A DNA stretch of 64,000 bases, from positions 3,286,001-3,350,000 of the forward strand of contig NZ_CP041638.1 in assembly GCF_007197775.1 (NCBI RefSeq), written 5' to 3'. Positions within the stretch are counted from its first letter, which is position 1, and the number at the start of each line of letters is the position of its first letter. The notes below the pieces were generated by a model that saw nothing but the letters and a program-made list of their open reading frames with translations, was not told where the DNA came from and ran no database searches. Shown here piece after piece: positions 9,913 through 19,311 of this stretch. A program made the position numbers and the translations under genes. The DNA is from Thalassotalea sp. PS06. GTDB lineage: Bacteria > Pseudomonadota > Gammaproteobacteria > Enterobacterales > Alteromonadaceae.

Positions 9913-11762
9913 TGCGCGCTTTCCTTCAATTATTTGTATTGCTCTTATGTGTCATCGGCACATCAGTACAGGCACAACAGTCTCCATTCGACACGTCGAT
10001 GGACTCCCTATTCTCTAATCAGGATGAATTTTTAAAAGTTGATCAGGCTTTTCAATTTGATTTCAATCAACAAGGCAAGGATGTTGAGGTTTATTTCAAC
10101 ATTGCCGAAGGCTACTACCTCTACAAAGAAAAATTAGTTTTCAAAAGTGACAATGCCAAATTTCAACTGCCAACACTTCCGGAAGGGGTCGAGCACGAGG
10201 ATGAATTTTTTGGTGTCCAGCAGGTTTACTACAAGAAACTGAAATTCAATATCCCGGTTGATGAAGCAAGTAACGATAGCAGTATTGAGTTAACCTATCA
10301 GGGTTGCGCTGAAAAAGGCCTGTGTTACCCACCGACGAAAAAGGTTATCTATTTATCTGCCGTTGGCGAGCAATCAGATGATAATAACAGTGCTGCGATT
10401 TTAGGTGCTATCGGTGCCGACAGCGCTGATAATGGTGCAGCGAGCAATGACTCAGATGCAGCACCTCAAGGCACTGCTTCTTCCGACAGTGAACAATTTG
10501 AACTAGCCTCTTTACTTACCAGTGAGAGCCTGGCTTTGATCCTCCTGACTTTCTTTGGCTTAGGTATCTTACTATCGTTCACGCCATGTGTATTCCCGAT
10601 GTATCCGATTTTAACCGGTATTATTGTTGGTCAGGGCGATAAGCTATCCACGGGCAAAGCGTTCTCGCTTTCCATGGCGTATGTTCAGGGTATGGCAATT
10701 ACCTATACCATTCTCGGTGTTGTCGTTGCCCTTGCCGGTGCTCAGTTCCAGGCGGCATTCCAACACCCTGCCATCCTTATCGGGTTGAGCATTCTGTTCA
10801 TCGTTTTAGCGCTTTCAATGTTTGGCGTGTTCAACCTGTCAATGCCGTCATCCTGGCAGCAAAAATTGAATCAGCTGAGCAGCTCACAAAAAGGTGGCTC
10901 ACTAGTATCGGTATTTATCATGGGTGCAATTTCAGGGTTAGTGGCATCTCCTTGCACTACCGCTCCGCTTACCGGTATTTTAATTTATATCGCCCAATCC
11001 GGTGATATCGTGCTTGGTGCAACGGCTTTATATGCCCTGAGTATGGGTATGGGTCTGCCACTGCTGGTACTGGGCAGTTCTGGTGGTAAGTTACTGCCAA
11101 AAGCCGGCAACTGGATGAATGTCATCAAGACGGTCTTCGGTTTATTACTACTAGCCGTTCCTATCTTCCTGTTAGAGCGGATGATCCCAGAGAACATTAC
11201 CAACCTGCTTTGGGCGTTATTGCTATTAGGTAGTGCCACATACTTCTACGTGGTTAATAACGATAATCGCAAATCGCCGGGTACCTTTGGTTATGGTTTA
11301 CGTTCACTTGTCATATTCCTGATGATGTTTGCCGGTGGTCAACTGGCTTTTCAAACGCTGTTTGATACCACCCAACATCAGCAGGCAGCAGCGCACCAAG
11401 AGTTTGTGAAAGTGGCAACGATTGAAGAGCTAAACATTGAGATTGCTAAGGCCAATGCCAATGGCCAAACGGTAATGTTGGATTTATATGCCGACTGGTG
11501 TATCGCCTGTAAGGAATTTGAGAAATACACTTTCCCAGAAGCCTCGGTGCAAAAAGCCTTGCACAATACAGTAATGCTACAAGCGGACCTAACCGACTTG
11601 GGCAAACCGGAAAGCCTGGCATTTATGGAAGAATATGATGTCTTTGGCCTGCCTTCGATTCTGTTCTTTGATGAATCGGGTAAAGAACTGGATAAAAACC
11701 GGGTAACGGGCTTTATGGGTGCTGACGAGTTCTCCAAGCACATCAACGAAATTTTCAATTAA
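9912..11762 (+). CDS. dsbD: Thiol:disulfide interchange protein DsbD
   Basis: Carries electrons from cytoplasmic thioredoxin across the inner membrane to periplasmic DsbC/DsbG and cytochrome-maturation proteins. All parts are present in 616 aa: signal peptide 1-21; periplasmic alpha domain with redox pair C132/C138; a Ser/Asp-rich linker about 155-195; an eight-helix membrane domain with C226 (TPCVFP) and C348 (SPCTTAP); and a C-terminal thioredoxin-like gamma domain with C530-x-x-C533. Coupled to cutA upstream; a terminator follows. Confidence 0.98.
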   Translation: MRAFLQLFVLLLCVIGTSVQAQQSPFDTSMDSLFSNQDEFLKVDQAFQFDFNQQGKDVEVYFNIAEGYYLYKEKLVFKSDNAKFQLPTLPEGVEHEDEFFGVQQVYYKKLKFNIPVDEASNDSSIELTYQGCAEKGLCYPPTKKVIYLSAVGEQSDDNNSAAILGAIGADSADNGAASNDSDAAPQGTASSDSEQFELASLLTSESLALILLTFFGLGILLSFTPCVFPMYPILTGIIVGQGDKLSTGKAFSLSMAYVQGMAITYTILGVVVALAGAQFQAAFQHPAILIGLSILFIVLALSMFGVFNLSMPSSWQQKLNQLSSSQKGGSLVSVFIMGAISGLVASPCTTAPLTGILIYIAQSGDIVLGATALYALSMGMGLPLLVLGSSGGKLLPKAGNWMNVIKTVFGLLLLAVPIFLLERMIPENITNLLWALLLLGSATYFYVVNNDNRKSPGTFGYGLRSLVIFLMMFAGGQLAFQTLFDTTQHQQAAAHQEFVKVATIEELNIEIAKANANGQTVMLDLYADWCIACKEFEKYTFPEASVQKALHNTVMLQADLTDLGKPESLAFMEEYDVFGLPSILFFDESGKELDKNRVTGFMGADEFSKHINEIFN

Positions 11763-11777
11763 ACGTAGCCATATTCC

Positions 11778-11815
11778 TCGAAAACGGTCATTTTGATGGC
11801 CGTTTTCGGATTTTC
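11778..11815 (+). terminator. Intrinsic terminator after dsbD
   Basis: CGAAAACGG and CCGTTTTCG arms (11779-11808) around a short loop, followed by GATTTT. The T tract is modest. Confidence 0.65.
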
Positions 11816-12035
11816 CCGAACCTTCCCAACCGCAGCCAACCCCCCGAAATCAAAGGCGAATTTCCCGCGAACGTCGGTGATTAGACCAGTATTTTGGTGC
11901 TATATTCTTCGAACTCTCTATAATGTGCAATTAATTGCAAATTCTGATGGTTTTTTCGTCATTTTTAATGTTGAATGGCAGTAAAGGCTAGGTAAGCTCA
12001 ACGAAGAGCTTTGAATTTCAGGAAGTTAGAGAATA

Positions 12036-12488
12036 ATGACAGCAAAACATAATGTGCTTGTAATCAATGGTCCCAATTTAAATCGTCTTGGGTTACGTCA
12101 GCCGGAAATTTACGGCTCACAAACCTTAAACGATATCATTGAATCTCTGACAGCGGATGCTGAAAAACTGAATATTGAGCTGAATCATTTTCAATCGAAT
12201 GCGGAACACGAACTGATTGAACGTATTCATCAAGCCTATCAGCAAGCGGATTTTATCATCATTAATCCAGCGGCATATACCCACACCAGTGTGGCAATAA
12301 GAGATGCCCTGCTTAGTATTGATGTACCGTTTTATGAAGTGCACTTATCCAATATTCATAGTCGCGAACCATTTAGACATCATTCCTACCTTTCGGATAT
12401 TGCCGAAGGGGTAATTTGTGGATTTGGCCCCCAAGGATACGCCATGGCGCTTGGCGCCGCCGCACAATTGTTAGCACAGAATAAATAA
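12036..12488 (+). CDS. aroQ: Type II 3-dehydroquinate dehydratase
   Basis: Third step of the shikimate pathway: 3-dehydroquinate to 3-dehydroshikimate, in a dodecameric cytoplasmic enzyme. The 150 aa open with [17 protein letters not shown]; the flexible-loop Arg and catalytic Tyr26 are there, and His103 lies in [18 protein letters not shown]. It sits 19 bases before accB, the usual aroQ-accB-accC order of gammaproteobacteria, so it is probably the promoter-proximal gene. A TATAAT at 11919-11924, about 110 bases upstream, is a candidate -10 box, but no good -35 goes with it. Confidence 0.97.
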   Translation: MTAKHNVLVINGPNLNRLGLRQPEIYGSQTLNDIIESLTADAEKLNIELNHFQSNAEHELIERIHQAYQQADFIIINPAAYTHTSVAIRDALLSIDVPFYEVHLSNIHSREPFRHHSYLSDIAEGVICGFGPQGYAMALGAAAQLLAQNK

Positions 12489-12507
12489 AGAGAGTTAAGG
12501 TACTGTA

Positions 12508-12954
12508 ATGGATATTCGTAAAATTAAAAAATTGATCGAACTTGTTGAAGAATCAGGTATCAGCGAGTTAGAAATTTCCGAAGGTGAAGAGTCTGTACGT
12601 ATTAGCCGTGCAAGCTCGGTCGCTGTGCCACAAACCTATGTTGCAGCACCTGCGCCAGCAGCTCCGGCAGCACCTGCGGCTCCAGCAGCAGAAGCAGCGC
12701 CAGCAAGCGCAGAGCTGAGCGGTCACGTTGTACGTTCACCTATGGTTGGCACTTTCTACGGTGCGCCATCTCCAGACGCACCAGATTTTGTTGAAGTTGG
12801 TCAGCACGTTAACGCTGGCGATACCCTATGTATCGTTGAAGCGATGAAAATGATGAACCAAATCGAAGCGGATAAGTCAGGCGTTATCAAGCAAATCCTG
12901 GCGAAAAACGAAGATACTATTGAGTTCGACCAACCATTATTCGTCATTGAATAA
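12508..12954 (+). CDS. accB: Biotin carboxyl carrier protein of acetyl-CoA carboxylase
   Basis: Carries the biotin that shuttles carboxyl groups between AccC and AccA/AccD in fatty-acid synthesis. In 148 aa: N-terminal ~40 residues, an Ala/Pro-rich hinge at about 45-68 (low-complexity AP/APAAP repeats), then the biotinyl domain with the biotin-accepting Lys114 in EAMKMM. AAGG lies 7 bases before the ATG. Followed by accC after 23 bases. Confidence 0.98.
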   Translation: MDIRKIKKLIELVEESGISELEISEGEESVRISRASSVAVPQTYVAAPAPAAPAAPAAPAAEAAPASAELSGHVVRSPMVGTFYGAPSPDAPDFVEVGQHVNAGDTLCIVEAMKMMNQIEADKSGVIKQILAKNEDTIEFDQPLFVIE

Positions 12955-12977
12955 GCAGGCAAAGGAAGACTGATTCC

Positions 12978-14324
12978 ATGTTGAAAAAAGTAGTTATCGC
13001 CAACCGAGGCGAAATTGCTCTGCGTATATTGCGAGCATGTAAAGAACTGGGTATCGAAACCGTTGCCGTGCATTCCACTGCCGACAAAAACCTGAAACAC
13101 GTTTTATTGGCTGACGAAACCATTTGTATAGGTAAGCCAGCGGCAACGGAAAGTTACTTAAACATTCCACGTATTATCACCGCTGCGGAAGTCACCAATG
13201 CCGATGGTATTCATCCAGGTTATGGTTTCCTTGCGGAAAATGCTGATTTTGCTGAGCAGGTAGAAGATTCAGGCTTCAGCTTTATTGGTCCTTTAGCAGA
13301 CTCTATCCGCCTTATGGGTGATAAAGTTTCTGCGATTCAAGCGATGAAAGAAGCAGGCGTTCCTTGTGTACCTGGTTCAGACGGCCCTCTTACCGATGAT
13401 AATGAGCTAAACCTTGCCCATGGTCGTCGTATTGGTTACCCGGTAATCATCAAAGCTTCTGGTGGTGGCGGTGGTCGCGGTATGCGTGTTGTCCGTGAAG
13501 AATCTGACCTTCTGGAAGCTATTCAGCTAACTCAGGCAGAAGCCCGTGCAGCATTTAACAATGACATGGTTTACATGGAGAAATTCCTGGAAAACCCTCG
13601 TCACGTTGAAATTCAGGTCCTGGCCGATGGTCAGGGTAATGCTATCCACTTAGGTGAGCGTGACTGTTCAATGCAGCGCCGTCACCAGAAAGTTGTGGAA
13701 GAAGCGCCAGCGCCGGGAATTTCTGAAGAGCTACGAGCTGAAATTGGTGCTCGTTGTTGTAATGCCTGTATCGAGATTAATTATCGCGGAGCCGGTACTT
13801 TTGAATTCCTATACGAAAACGGTGAATTCTACTTTATCGAGATGAACACCCGTATTCAGGTTGAGCATCCGGTTACTGAGATGATCACTGGTGTGGATTT
13901 GATCAAAGAGCAATTACGTATTGCCAGCGGTCAAAAACTTACCATCAAGCAGGAAGACATCAAAGTTCAGGGCCACGCCATTGAATGTCGTATTAACGCG
14001 GAAGACCCGCGCACCTTTATCCCTTCACCGGGTAAAGTGACGCGTTTCCACCCACCAGGTGGTTTAGGTGTGCGTTGGGATTCTCATGTCTACACAGATT
14101 ACTCTGTACCACCTCATTACGATTCGATGATTGGTAAATTGATCACTTATGGTGAAAGTCGTGAAGTGGCAATCGCCCGCATGAAGAATGCGTTGAATGA
14201 AATCGTTATCGATGGCATCAAGACTAACATCACTTTGCAGGAAGACATCATGAACGATGTTGGCTTTGCCCGTGGTGGCGCTAATATTCATTATCTCGAG
14301 AAGAAACTCGCAGATATCGAATAA
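12978..14324 (+). CDS. accC: Acetyl-CoA carboxylase, biotin carboxylase subunit
   Basis: ATP-grasp enzyme that carboxylates biotin on AccB. The 448 aa match the E. coli length. Visible are the N-terminal [14 protein letters not shown], the Gly-rich ATP loop [14 protein letters not shown] near residues 160-173, and the catalytic region [14 protein letters not shown]. Last gene of aroQ-accB-accC, with a terminator about 50 bases beyond the stop. Confidence 0.99.
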   Translation: MLKKVVIANRGEIALRILRACKELGIETVAVHSTADKNLKHVLLADETICIGKPAATESYLNIPRIITAAEVTNADGIHPGYGFLAENADFAEQVEDSGFSFIGPLADSIRLMGDKVSAIQAMKEAGVPCVPGSDGPLTDDNELNLAHGRRIGYPVIIKASGGGGGRGMRVVREESDLLEAIQLTQAEARAAFNNDMVYMEKFLENPRHVEIQVLADGQGNAIHLGERDCSMQRRHQKVVEEAPAPGISEELRAEIGARCCNACIEINYRGAGTFEFLYENGEFYFIEMNTRIQVEHPVTEMITGVDLIKEQLRIASGQKLTIKQEDIKVQGHAIECRINAEDPRTFIPSPGKVTRFHPPGGLGVRWDSHVYTDYSVPPHYDSMIGKLITYGESREVAIARMKNALNEIVIDGIKTNITLQEDIMNDVGFARGGANIHYLEKKLADIE

Positions 14325-14371
14325 AGCGGATATCGAACGCTTTCGACGTAAATAACGTTAAGACTTTGTAA

Positions 14372-14402
14372 TGAAAACCCTGCTTTGCAGGGTTTTCTTT
14401 TA
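14372..14402 (+). terminator. Intrinsic terminator after accC
   Basis: AAAACCCTG and CAGGGTTTT arms with a CTTTG loop, followed by CTTTT. Confidence 0.88.
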
Positions 14403-14509
14403 TCTGGGCGAGCAAAAATCCTACTAGCTATGATACACTCGCGCCAAGCGTTAATAGAATTCCATTGGCCCGGCGATGACAACATCAAAGCCGCCAATAA
14501 CATTTAGAA

Positions 14510-14680
14510 ATGACAGATAACAATCCAATTCAATTAGAAAAACCTACCCCTCCAGGCGACGGCGAATGCTGCGAAAGTGGTGTATGCGATCCGTGCGTAT
14601 GGGATTTTTACTATAAAGAACTGCAACAGTGGCGCATTAAGCAAAGCGAGCTTAATGCCGAGCAACAGGACGCTAAGTAA
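14510..14680 (+). CDS. Oxidoreductase-like domain protein (56 aa)
   Basis: Very small protein, 56 aa, starting ATG at 14510 and ending TAA at 14678-14680. Its core PPGDGECCESGVCDPCVWDFY, with four cysteines (CC, then C-x-x-C) followed by V-W-D-x-Y, matches the short oxidoreductase-like (PF09791-type) domain found in proteobacteria and in the N-terminus of some eukaryotic proteins. The cysteine spacing suggests metal or Fe-S binding; the function is unknown. It lies after the accC terminator and before a partial MITE. The start is favoured because it is the only ATG that yields the full motif. Confidence 0.82.
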   Translation: MTDNNPIQLEKPTPPGDGECCESGVCDPCVWDFYYKELQQWRIKQSELNAEQQDAK

Positions 14681-14718
14681 ATCGTTTCGGTGCGTAGCTA
14701 ATTGTACAATCTCAGTTT

Positions 14719-14825
14719 TATACCACTGATTTTGACAATGGAATAACCATTCTCTGCAATTAAAGCCTTGTCTAAAAGCCTTTAAATTCTCACTGAGTGA
14801 GCAATAATTTAATGGGATTGGTATT
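14719..14825. repeat. MITE-like element, copy A (internally deleted)
   Basis: About 106 bp with the right terminal repeat GATTGGTATT and a degenerate left TACCA. Its interior matches the right half of copies B and C (from the ACTGATTTTGACAATGG segment through CTCACTGAGTGAGCAATA). It abuts and overlaps the 3' end of the DUF1643 pseudogene on the minus strand. Confidence 0.85.
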
Positions 14826-14833
14826 AAATTCTT

Positions 14834-15247
14834 TTTCAAGTACAAGGGGTGACTAGGCTGCCCGTTTTGTTTTTTTGCCAGACAATAAGGCTAGTTTATC
14901 AACGCCAACACCTCTTTATCGCGAGTTAAATACTCCCCATCACTGCCCTATGCCAACAAAGTTCTATGCGCCTTGGAAATGTAGTGCTGAAGCCAATAGT
15001 CATTGTATTCGCCAATTGGCTTTTTGGCCGCTTTCATCTCGCTAGGCCTAACTGCGCAATAGGCAAACAGGTTCGTCATCAATACCCCTCCATACCCCCA
15101 ATCTTTGGCGATATTAATGCATCTAGTAATGGTGGGATCATTGCGCTTCTCGTCCGCTGCCGATGGATTCAGGCCAATAAACAGGATGATAGGTTCATTG
15201 CCGCCATAACACGTAGCGATAGCGCCTCGATGAAGAAAATATCGCAC
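14834..15247 (-). pseudogene. DUF1643 family protein, inactivated by two amber codons
   Basis: The frame from GTG 15247 encodes 99 aa with the DUF1643 hallmarks: RYFLHRG, LNPSAADEKRNDPTITRC, and WGYGGVLMTNLFAYCA. It stops at TAG 14950-14948, where the family has Trp in an A-W-G motif. The same frame resumes at once with GSDGEYLTRDKEVLALIN, meets a second TAG at 14893-14891, then continues PYCLAKKQNGQPSHPLYLKKN, the expected DUF1643 C-terminus. Two nonsense changes with the frame intact over 138 codons mark a young pseudogene. Its end runs into MITE copy A. The function of the family is unknown. Confidence 0.85.
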
Positions 15248-15299
15248 CGCTTTGCACAGAAAAACCTTAAGAATAGAGCCTTATAGTTAACTTTAGGTT

Positions 15300-15560
15300 A
15301 CCCTGAAATTTGGGGCTTCTAGCATTTCTAAACATTATGATTCGCAATCAAAAAAGGTCCGGCATGGGAAGCGATCTGAATCAAAGGGACAGCACGTTGT
15401 TTCAGTCAGCTCAATGATGTAATTTAAATAAGCGGCCAACGGCCGTTGAGAGCTGTGAGTTCAACCGATGGACGCAACACACTCATTAAATCGTTCAGCC
15501 ACTTTGAAATACCATCCCGAAAAACGAGATTACGGCCTACGCCGCAAAGACGAATTTAAA
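15300..15560. other. Non-coding stretch before hairpin array A
   Basis: No convincing gene. Short palindromes such as CGGCC-AA-CGGCCG occur near 15430-15450. Reading frames here have no recognisable protein signature. Confidence 0.5.
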
Positions 15561-15563
15561 CCT

Positions 15564-16630
15564 TTTCGACAGCGTCCTCACAGAAAATTGCTCCTGCATT
15601 TTCTGCATATAAGCCATCCATGGCCAAAACCGACGCAGTCCTCTTCTAAAGAAAGTGGTAACTTCAGCTATTGACTCAAGGTTTTTGCTTTTCACTCGAA
15701 GCGACGTTTTTTGTCGCGTACCCGGAACAATCTTTGATTGTGTGCTCGGAGTGGCATTTTCTGCCACGTACCCGGAGTATCGTTTGCGATACGTACTCAG
15801 GGAGTTTTAACTCCCGCTTGTGGCACTGAAGAGTCATTCGGCCCAAGCCAAGATTCCCTGTAGTATCAGGGAATGACGCAAGGCTTTTTGTTTTTAACTC
15901 GAAGCGACGTTTTGTGTCGCGTACCCGGAACAATCTATGATCGTGTACCCGAAGCGACGTTTTACGTCACGTGCTCGGAGTATCGTTTACGATACGTACT
16001 CAGGGAGTTTTAACTCCCGCTTGTGGCACTGAAGAGTCATTCGGCCCAAGCCAAGATTCCCTGTCGTGGCAGGGAATGACGCAAGGGTTTTTACTTCCAC
16101 CTTCCACCTTCCACCAGCGAAGCTTACCTCACTCGAAGCGACGTTTTGTGTCGCGTACCCGGAACAATCTTTGATTGTGTACCCGAAGTGACGTTTTCCG
16201 TCACGGGCACAGAATTTCAGTTCCAGACAAATTCTGCGTACCAACATCCATGTCGGTAACTCGGAGTATCGTTTACGATACGTAATCAGGGAGTTCCAAC
16301 TCCCGCTTGTGGCACAATTCGGTTATACAAGCTTGGCCAAGATTCCCTGTCGTGGCAGGGAATGACTCAAGGGTTTTTGCTTTTTCTTCCACCGAAAATT
16401 GCTCCTGCATTTTCGGCATATAGGCCAATCCCTGGCCAAAACCTTCCACCTTCCACCAGCGAAGCTTACCTCACTCGAAGCGACGTTTTATGTCGCGTAC
16501 TCGGAACAATCTCTGATTGTGTACCCGAAGTGGCTTTTTCTGCCACGTACCCGAAGCGACGTTTTCCGTCGCGTTCTCGAAGTATCGCTTGCGATACGTC
16601 CCAAGGAAGTTGGAGCTTCCAACTTCCGTC
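15564..16630. repeat. Hairpin array A: constant linkers, variable complementary arms
   Basis: About 1.07 kb of short stem-loops. Four blocks start at GCGACG at 15701, 15904, 16138 and 16480. In block 1 the stems are GCGAC/GTCGC (15701-15717), ACAATC/GATTGT (15727-15741), GTGGCA/TGCCAC (15751-15767), GTATCG/CGATAC (15777-15792), GGGAGTT/AACTCCC (15800-15815) and ATTCCCTG/CAGGGAAT (15853-15874). They are joined by near-constant GTACCCGGA or GTACCCGAA linkers and spaced 23-26 bases. Stems differ between blocks but stay complementary. A second motif class, loop TGCTCCTGC, occurs at 15581-15605 and 16392-16416. Open frames in the array are by-products of the repeats. Confidence 0.85.
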
Positions 16631-16635
16631 CAGAC

Positions 16636-16665
16636 ACAAAAAAGCCCCTTTCGGGGCTTTTTCAA
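16636..16665 (-). terminator. Intrinsic terminator after the subtilase gene
   Basis: AAAAAGCCCC and GGGGCTTTTT arms with a TTTC loop; T run on both sides, so it also works as a barrier toward array A. Confidence 0.9.
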
Positions 16666-16677
16666 TTTTCGCTCTGA

Positions 16678-19311
16678 TTAGCGTTCAGTGCGAATTGTCA
16701 TTTCAGGTGTTTCAGTAACGTTACCCTGTTTGTCATAAGCGACAGCTTTCAGAGTTTTCGCACCGTCAGACAATTTTGAAATATTAATCGTATGGGTATA
16801 CGGATATTCAGTTTTTGTCTTCACCAGGCGGCCACGGAAGTAGATTTCTACTTTTTCAATACCGTCGCTATCTTCAGCCATTACATCGATAAACAATTCA
16901 CCACTATGAGTTGAATCAGCATACGGAGATAAGATTTCTACCGTTGGATTCACGCCATCATCTGGCACAGTTGGTACTTCAGGTTCAGTCGGAACTTCTG
17001 GCTCCGTTGGAACTTCAGGTTCAGTAGGAACTTCTGGTTCCGTTGGTTCACCTGGTTCAGTACCATCAATCGAATTGTCTACATAGATTTTATGGTCACC
17101 TGTATCTGCTACGTTACCTGCGGCATCATAAGCAACAGCGCGTAGTGTTTTTTCACCTTCACCCAGTTTAGAAATGTTAATACTAAACTCAAACGGGTAT
17201 GCCTCTTTGGTTTGTACCTTACGGCCACGGAAGTAAAGCTCAACTTTAGTTACCGCTACGTTATCCTGTGCATCTACATCAACATTCAGAACACCACCGT
17301 TTTTACTACCAGCCGACGGACTCATTATTTGTACATAAGGTGCTTCAGTATCAACACCCGGTACTTCTGGATCCGTTGGTACTTCTGGCTCCGTTGGAAC
17401 TTCTGGTTCAGTTGGTACTTCCGGCTCCGTCGGTACTTCTGGTTCAGTAGGAAGCTCTGGTTCAGGAGCGGTATTATCTACCATTACATTGAACACTTCA
17501 GTCGCAGTTGAATTACCTTTGGTATCGTAAGCGATAGCCTGCAGTGTTTTATAACCTGCACCCATTTTCGAGATATTAATCGTATGGCTATATGGTGATG
17601 ATGTTAATGTTTTCACCAAACGACCACGGAAATATAACTCTACTTTTTCAATACCATCAGAATCCTTCGCATCAATCTTAACGTTTAGTTGCTGACTCTG
17701 AGTTACCGTCACGTCAGGTGAAAGAAAGCTCACCGTTGGTGCGTTACCATCACCTGGTACTTCAGGTTCTGGATCCGGCGTTACCTCGATCTCTGCATTT
17801 TTAACCATTACATAGTGGTTCGAAGTTTCTGTAACATTACCTGCCGTATCAGTAGCGATAGCGGTTAATGCATGTTCACCATCAGCCACCGTTTTAGAAT
17901 CCACACTAAATGAATAAGGTGAACTAAAATCAGCACCAATACGCTGACCAGCAAAGTATAGCTCTACCTTTTTCACAGCCTCATTATCGGTAGCGTTAAC
18001 GTTTACGCTAAACAAACCTTTAACTTCGCTATCCTGCTTAGGAGAAGTGATACTCACTTCTGGCGCAGTCTGATCAAGTTCCGGCTCAGGGTCTGGTACA
18101 TATACGCTATCACGTAATGCCGCAGCCGCATCAATTCGACCATAACCAAACTTAGTACTGTAGCTACCTGAGAACATTGAGTTATCCGCATTGTTTTCCA
18201 ACAAGCTTTCAAGCTCCTTGTTACTCATTTTCGGGTTAGCAGCTTTCAACAGAGCTAACACACCTGCCGTAGCCGGGGCTGCGAAAGAGGTACCAGTACC
18301 ACTACCGTAGCCACTTTTTGTCGTCGTTGCCAGACCCTGACCTGGGGCTGAAACGTCAAGACATTTACCATAGTTTGAAAAGCTTGCTTTACCGTCACTT
18401 GAGGTAGTCGCGCCAACCGTAATCACATATGGATTATCAGTACAGGTCAGGCTCTTACCCTGGTTACCCGCTGCCGCAACAACCAAGCCACCCTTGTCAT
18501 GGAAATACTTAGCTGCACCTTTAACCGTTGAACTATCTGAGATCATGTAACTTACGTTTGCAATATCAGCACCATTATCGGCAGCCCAGGTTAACGCACG
18601 AGCGATATCAAACAGAGATGCAACACCATCACTACGGTTAGAAATCTTAACCGGTAGTACTTTCGCATCCCAGGCGATAGATGTAACACCTTTGTTGTTG
18701 TTACTTACCGCTGCGACAACACCAGCAACTTTAGTACCGTGACCATTTGAGTCAGTAACGTCAGTATTTTTACTAACAACGTTGTAACCCGGTAATAGGT
18801 TAGCTTTTAAATCTTCGTGGTTCTTGTTTACACCAGTATCAAGTACCGCAACAACAACACCATTACCTTTTGACTTAGTCCAGGCTTCAGGAAGATTCAT
18901 TTTCTTTAAGTGCCATGACTGCTTAGGGTCATTGGCAGTGATCGATTCTAATTCAACCAATCGGTTAACCTCGGCATATTCAATATGCGGGTTAGCATTC
19001 AATTCTTTAGCTATTTTATCGCGCTTTTTCTTAGGAACCTTTACCAAATTCGCACGTAAAGCCTGCTTCATTTGTTTGGCACCACGTGCCTTTTGAGGCG
19101 CTACATCGACTTCAGCGTCATGCTTTTCAAGGATGTTTTGCAAATCTGCATCTGATAAACCTGCTTTAGGTACGATAATAATCTCACCTTCGCCAACCTC
19201 ATCAGGAAGTTGGTAATTAGCAGAAGCTGGGGCGGCTACCGCACCCATTAATACTGCGCCAGATAGTACTTTAACGATTTGTTTATTTAGTAGTGTTTTT
19301 TCGAACAACAT
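16678..19311 (-). CDS. Secreted S8 (subtilisin-like) serine peptidase with Ig-like modules
   Basis: Extracellular protease of 877 aa. Sec signal peptide (1-32, ASA-N); propeptide to about 120 with the inhibitor-like I-x-Y-A-E-V-N end; peptidase domain about 130-405 with catalytic Asp158 (VLDTG), His191 (NGHGT), oxyanion Asn283 (AGNQG) and Ser342 (GTSFAAP). Four repeated Ig-like/bacterial cadherin-type modules of about 90 aa follow, each with KVELYFRGR or a close variant, joined by proline-rich linkers; two linkers are tandem PTEPEV repeats. No C-terminal membrane anchor or PEP-CTERM motif is seen, so release is likely. AGGAGG lies upstream of the ATG. The leader contains several hairpins. Confidence 0.95.
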   Translation of the reverse strand: MLFEKTLLNKQIVKVLSGAVLMGAVAAPASANYQLPDEVGEGEIIIVPKAGLSDADLQNILEKHDAEVDVAPQKARGAKQMKQALRANLVKVPKKKRDKIAKELNANPHIEYAEVNRLVELESITANDPKQSWHLKKMNLPEAWTKSKGNGVVVAVLDTGVNKNHEDLKANLLPGYNVVSKNTDVTDSNGHGTKVAGVVAAVSNNNKGVTSIAWDAKVLPVKISNRSDGVASLFDIARALTWAADNGADIANVSYMISDSSTVKGAAKYFHDKGGLVVAAAGNQGKSLTCTDNPYVITVGATTSSDGKASFSNYGKCLDVSAPGQGLATTTKSGYGSGTGTSFAAPATAGVLALLKAANPKMSNKELESLLENNADNSMFSGSYSTKFGYGRIDAAAALRDSVYVPDPEPELDQTAPEVSITSPKQDSEVKGLFSVNVNATDNEAVKKVELYFAGQRIGADFSSPYSFSVDSKTVADGEHALTAIATDTAGNVTETSNHYVMVKNAEIEVTPDPEPEVPGDGNAPTVSFLSPDVTVTQSQQLNVKIDAKDSDGIEKVELYFRGRLVKTLTSSPYSHTINISKMGAGYKTLQAIAYDTKGNSTATEVFNVMVDNTAPEPELPTEPEVPTEPEVPTEPEVPTEPEVPTDPEVPGVDTEAPYVQIMSPSAGSKNGGVLNVDVDAQDNVAVTKVELYFRGRKVQTKEAYPFEFSINISKLGEGEKTLRAVAYDAAGNVADTGDHKIYVDNSIDGTEPGEPTEPEVPTEPEVPTEPEVPTEPEVPTVPDDGVNPTVEILSPYADSTHSGELFIDVMAEDSDGIEKVEIYFRGRLVKTKTEYPYTHTINISKLSDGAKTLKAVAYDKQGNVTETPEMTIRTER
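16967..17035. repeat. In-frame tandem repeat (linker 2 of the subtilase)
   Basis: Degenerate 15-18 bp units encoding PTEPEV. Synonymous differences between units indicate old duplications maintained as protein repeats. Together with the longer set at 17360-17462 this is a candidate for length variation between strains. Confidence 0.75.
17360..17462. repeat. In-frame tandem repeat (linker 1 of the subtilase)
   Basis: Six or so copies of a unit encoding PTEPEV/PTDPEV between the second and third Ig-like modules. A long reading frame on the opposite strand (17212-17511) is an artefact of this repeat. Confidence 0.75.

Noticed and set aside
15690..16625. CRISPR array
   Set aside because: The constant parts are too short and the variable parts are self-complementary arms, not spacers; no cas genes.
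15468..16718. Several reading frames of 64-118 codons on both strands in array A
   Set aside because: They are produced by the hairpin repeats, have no family signature, and conflict with each other in overlapping frames.
17212..17511. 99-codon frame opposite the subtilase gene
   Set aside because: Antisense of the PTEPEV repeat; low-complexity Phe/Trp/Arg translation.
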